44,372 nt of DNA from an uncultured Clostridia bacterium (GTDB lineage: Bacteria > Bacillota > Clostridia > Christensenellales > UBA1242). The notes below the pieces were generated by a model. That model saw only the letters and a program-made list of their open reading frames with translations, searched no databases and was not told the DNA's origin. The DNA lies in NCBI GenBank assembly GCA_944350085.1, contig CALVNY010000015.1, forward strand, positions 1 through 44,372. The letters are read 5' to 3'. Position numbers and translations under genes: made by a program. Positions 44,170 to 44,372 of this stretch are shown in pieces; position 1 is the first letter of the stretch, and the number at the start of each line of letters is the position of its first letter.

Positions 44170-44248
44170 TATGCGAAATTATATCTTAATTTACATTAAA
44201 TAATTTTGCAATACTATAATATTTTAATATTAAACAAAAAACGCAAAA

Positions 44249-44277
44249 AAAAAGACGCACAGCGAAGGCGTCTTTTT
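44249..44277. terminator. Terminator near window end
   Basis: AAAAAGACGC (44249-44258) pairs with GCGTCTTTTT (44268-44277); A and T runs on both sides, so direction is open. It probably ends a minus-strand gene that lies beyond the window edge. The remaining bases to 44372 hold nothing that can be named. Confidence 0.7.
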
Positions 44278-44372
44278 CTTTACAATCTCAAATACATATA
44301 ATGTAGTTTCTTGCTAATTTGTGCTAATATACCTATTCTTTCTTACTGTATATTAGTCTTACCGTCGTTTCT

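Noticed and set aside
44280..44372. Possible C-terminal end of a minus-strand gene at the window edge
   Set aside because: Two frames give short tails (12 codons ending at 44333, or a 20-codon piece ending near 44280 with an in-frame stop before it), but there is too little sequence to support either.

Overview
This is an AT-rich, almost entirely minus-strand stretch of chromosome from an endospore-forming low-GC Gram-positive bacterium (Clostridia-like, probably uncultured). The evidence is spoIIGA-sigE-sigG next to the division cluster, a SpoVD-type PBP with a PASTA domain, a large Bacillus/Clostridium-type SRP RNA with an Alu domain, an Ile T-box leader, and strong AGGAG-type ribosome binding sites. 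No rRNA or intact tRNA gene was found.

Layout. 1-389: about 2.1 copies of a 182-185 bp tandem repeat rich in hairpins, which runs into and truncates a P-loop kinase gene (330-830). 1161-2918: a two-subunit aconitase X enzyme. 3094-3954: an unrecognised gene. 4073-6809: the spoIIGA-sigE-sigG sporulation block. 6966-7652: a lone plus-strand orphan gene. 7735-21680: the dcw division and wall cluster, transcribed mraZ-rsmH-ftsL-spoVD-murE-mraY-murD-ftsW-murA-divIB-ftsA-ftsZ, without murF or murG. 21832-23297: a metallophosphoesterase and a putative spore-surface protein. 23462-27402: tig-clpP-clpX-engB without lon. 27559-30354: a small membrane protein, rluD, lspA and a SPOR-like protein. 30577-32493: groES-groEL on the plus strand. 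32687-36630: a second RluA-family enzyme and ileS with its T-box leader. 37000-38297: a HEPN-CBS protein and the divergent SRP RNA gene. 38440-41504: a divergent NDP-kinase-like gene coupled to a DUF2726 gene, then trxB-ung. 41719-42599: rplM-rpsI. 42857-44125: a transglutaminase-like protein.

How the genes work together. The dcw genes supply peptidoglycan precursors and the divisome, and their promoter carries MraZ boxes. SpoIIGA processes pro-SigE. sigG has a match to a SigF promoter, and the putative spore-surface gene has a match to a SigE promoter, so regulators and likely targets can be read in the same window. A SigA-like promoter with a 22-bp spacer precedes spoIIGA.

Most notable for follow-up: the structured repeat that breaks a gene; the NDP-kinase fold with a roughly 65-residue insertion and a translationally coupled nuclease-like partner; a HEPN domain fused to CBS domains; a transglutaminase-like protein with an apparently duplicated His/Asp half-site; and several genes (trxB, engB, perhaps lspA) with a -10 box about 6 nt before the ATG and no ribosome binding site, which suggests leaderless mRNAs. 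All calls rest on reading the sequence; no database search was run.
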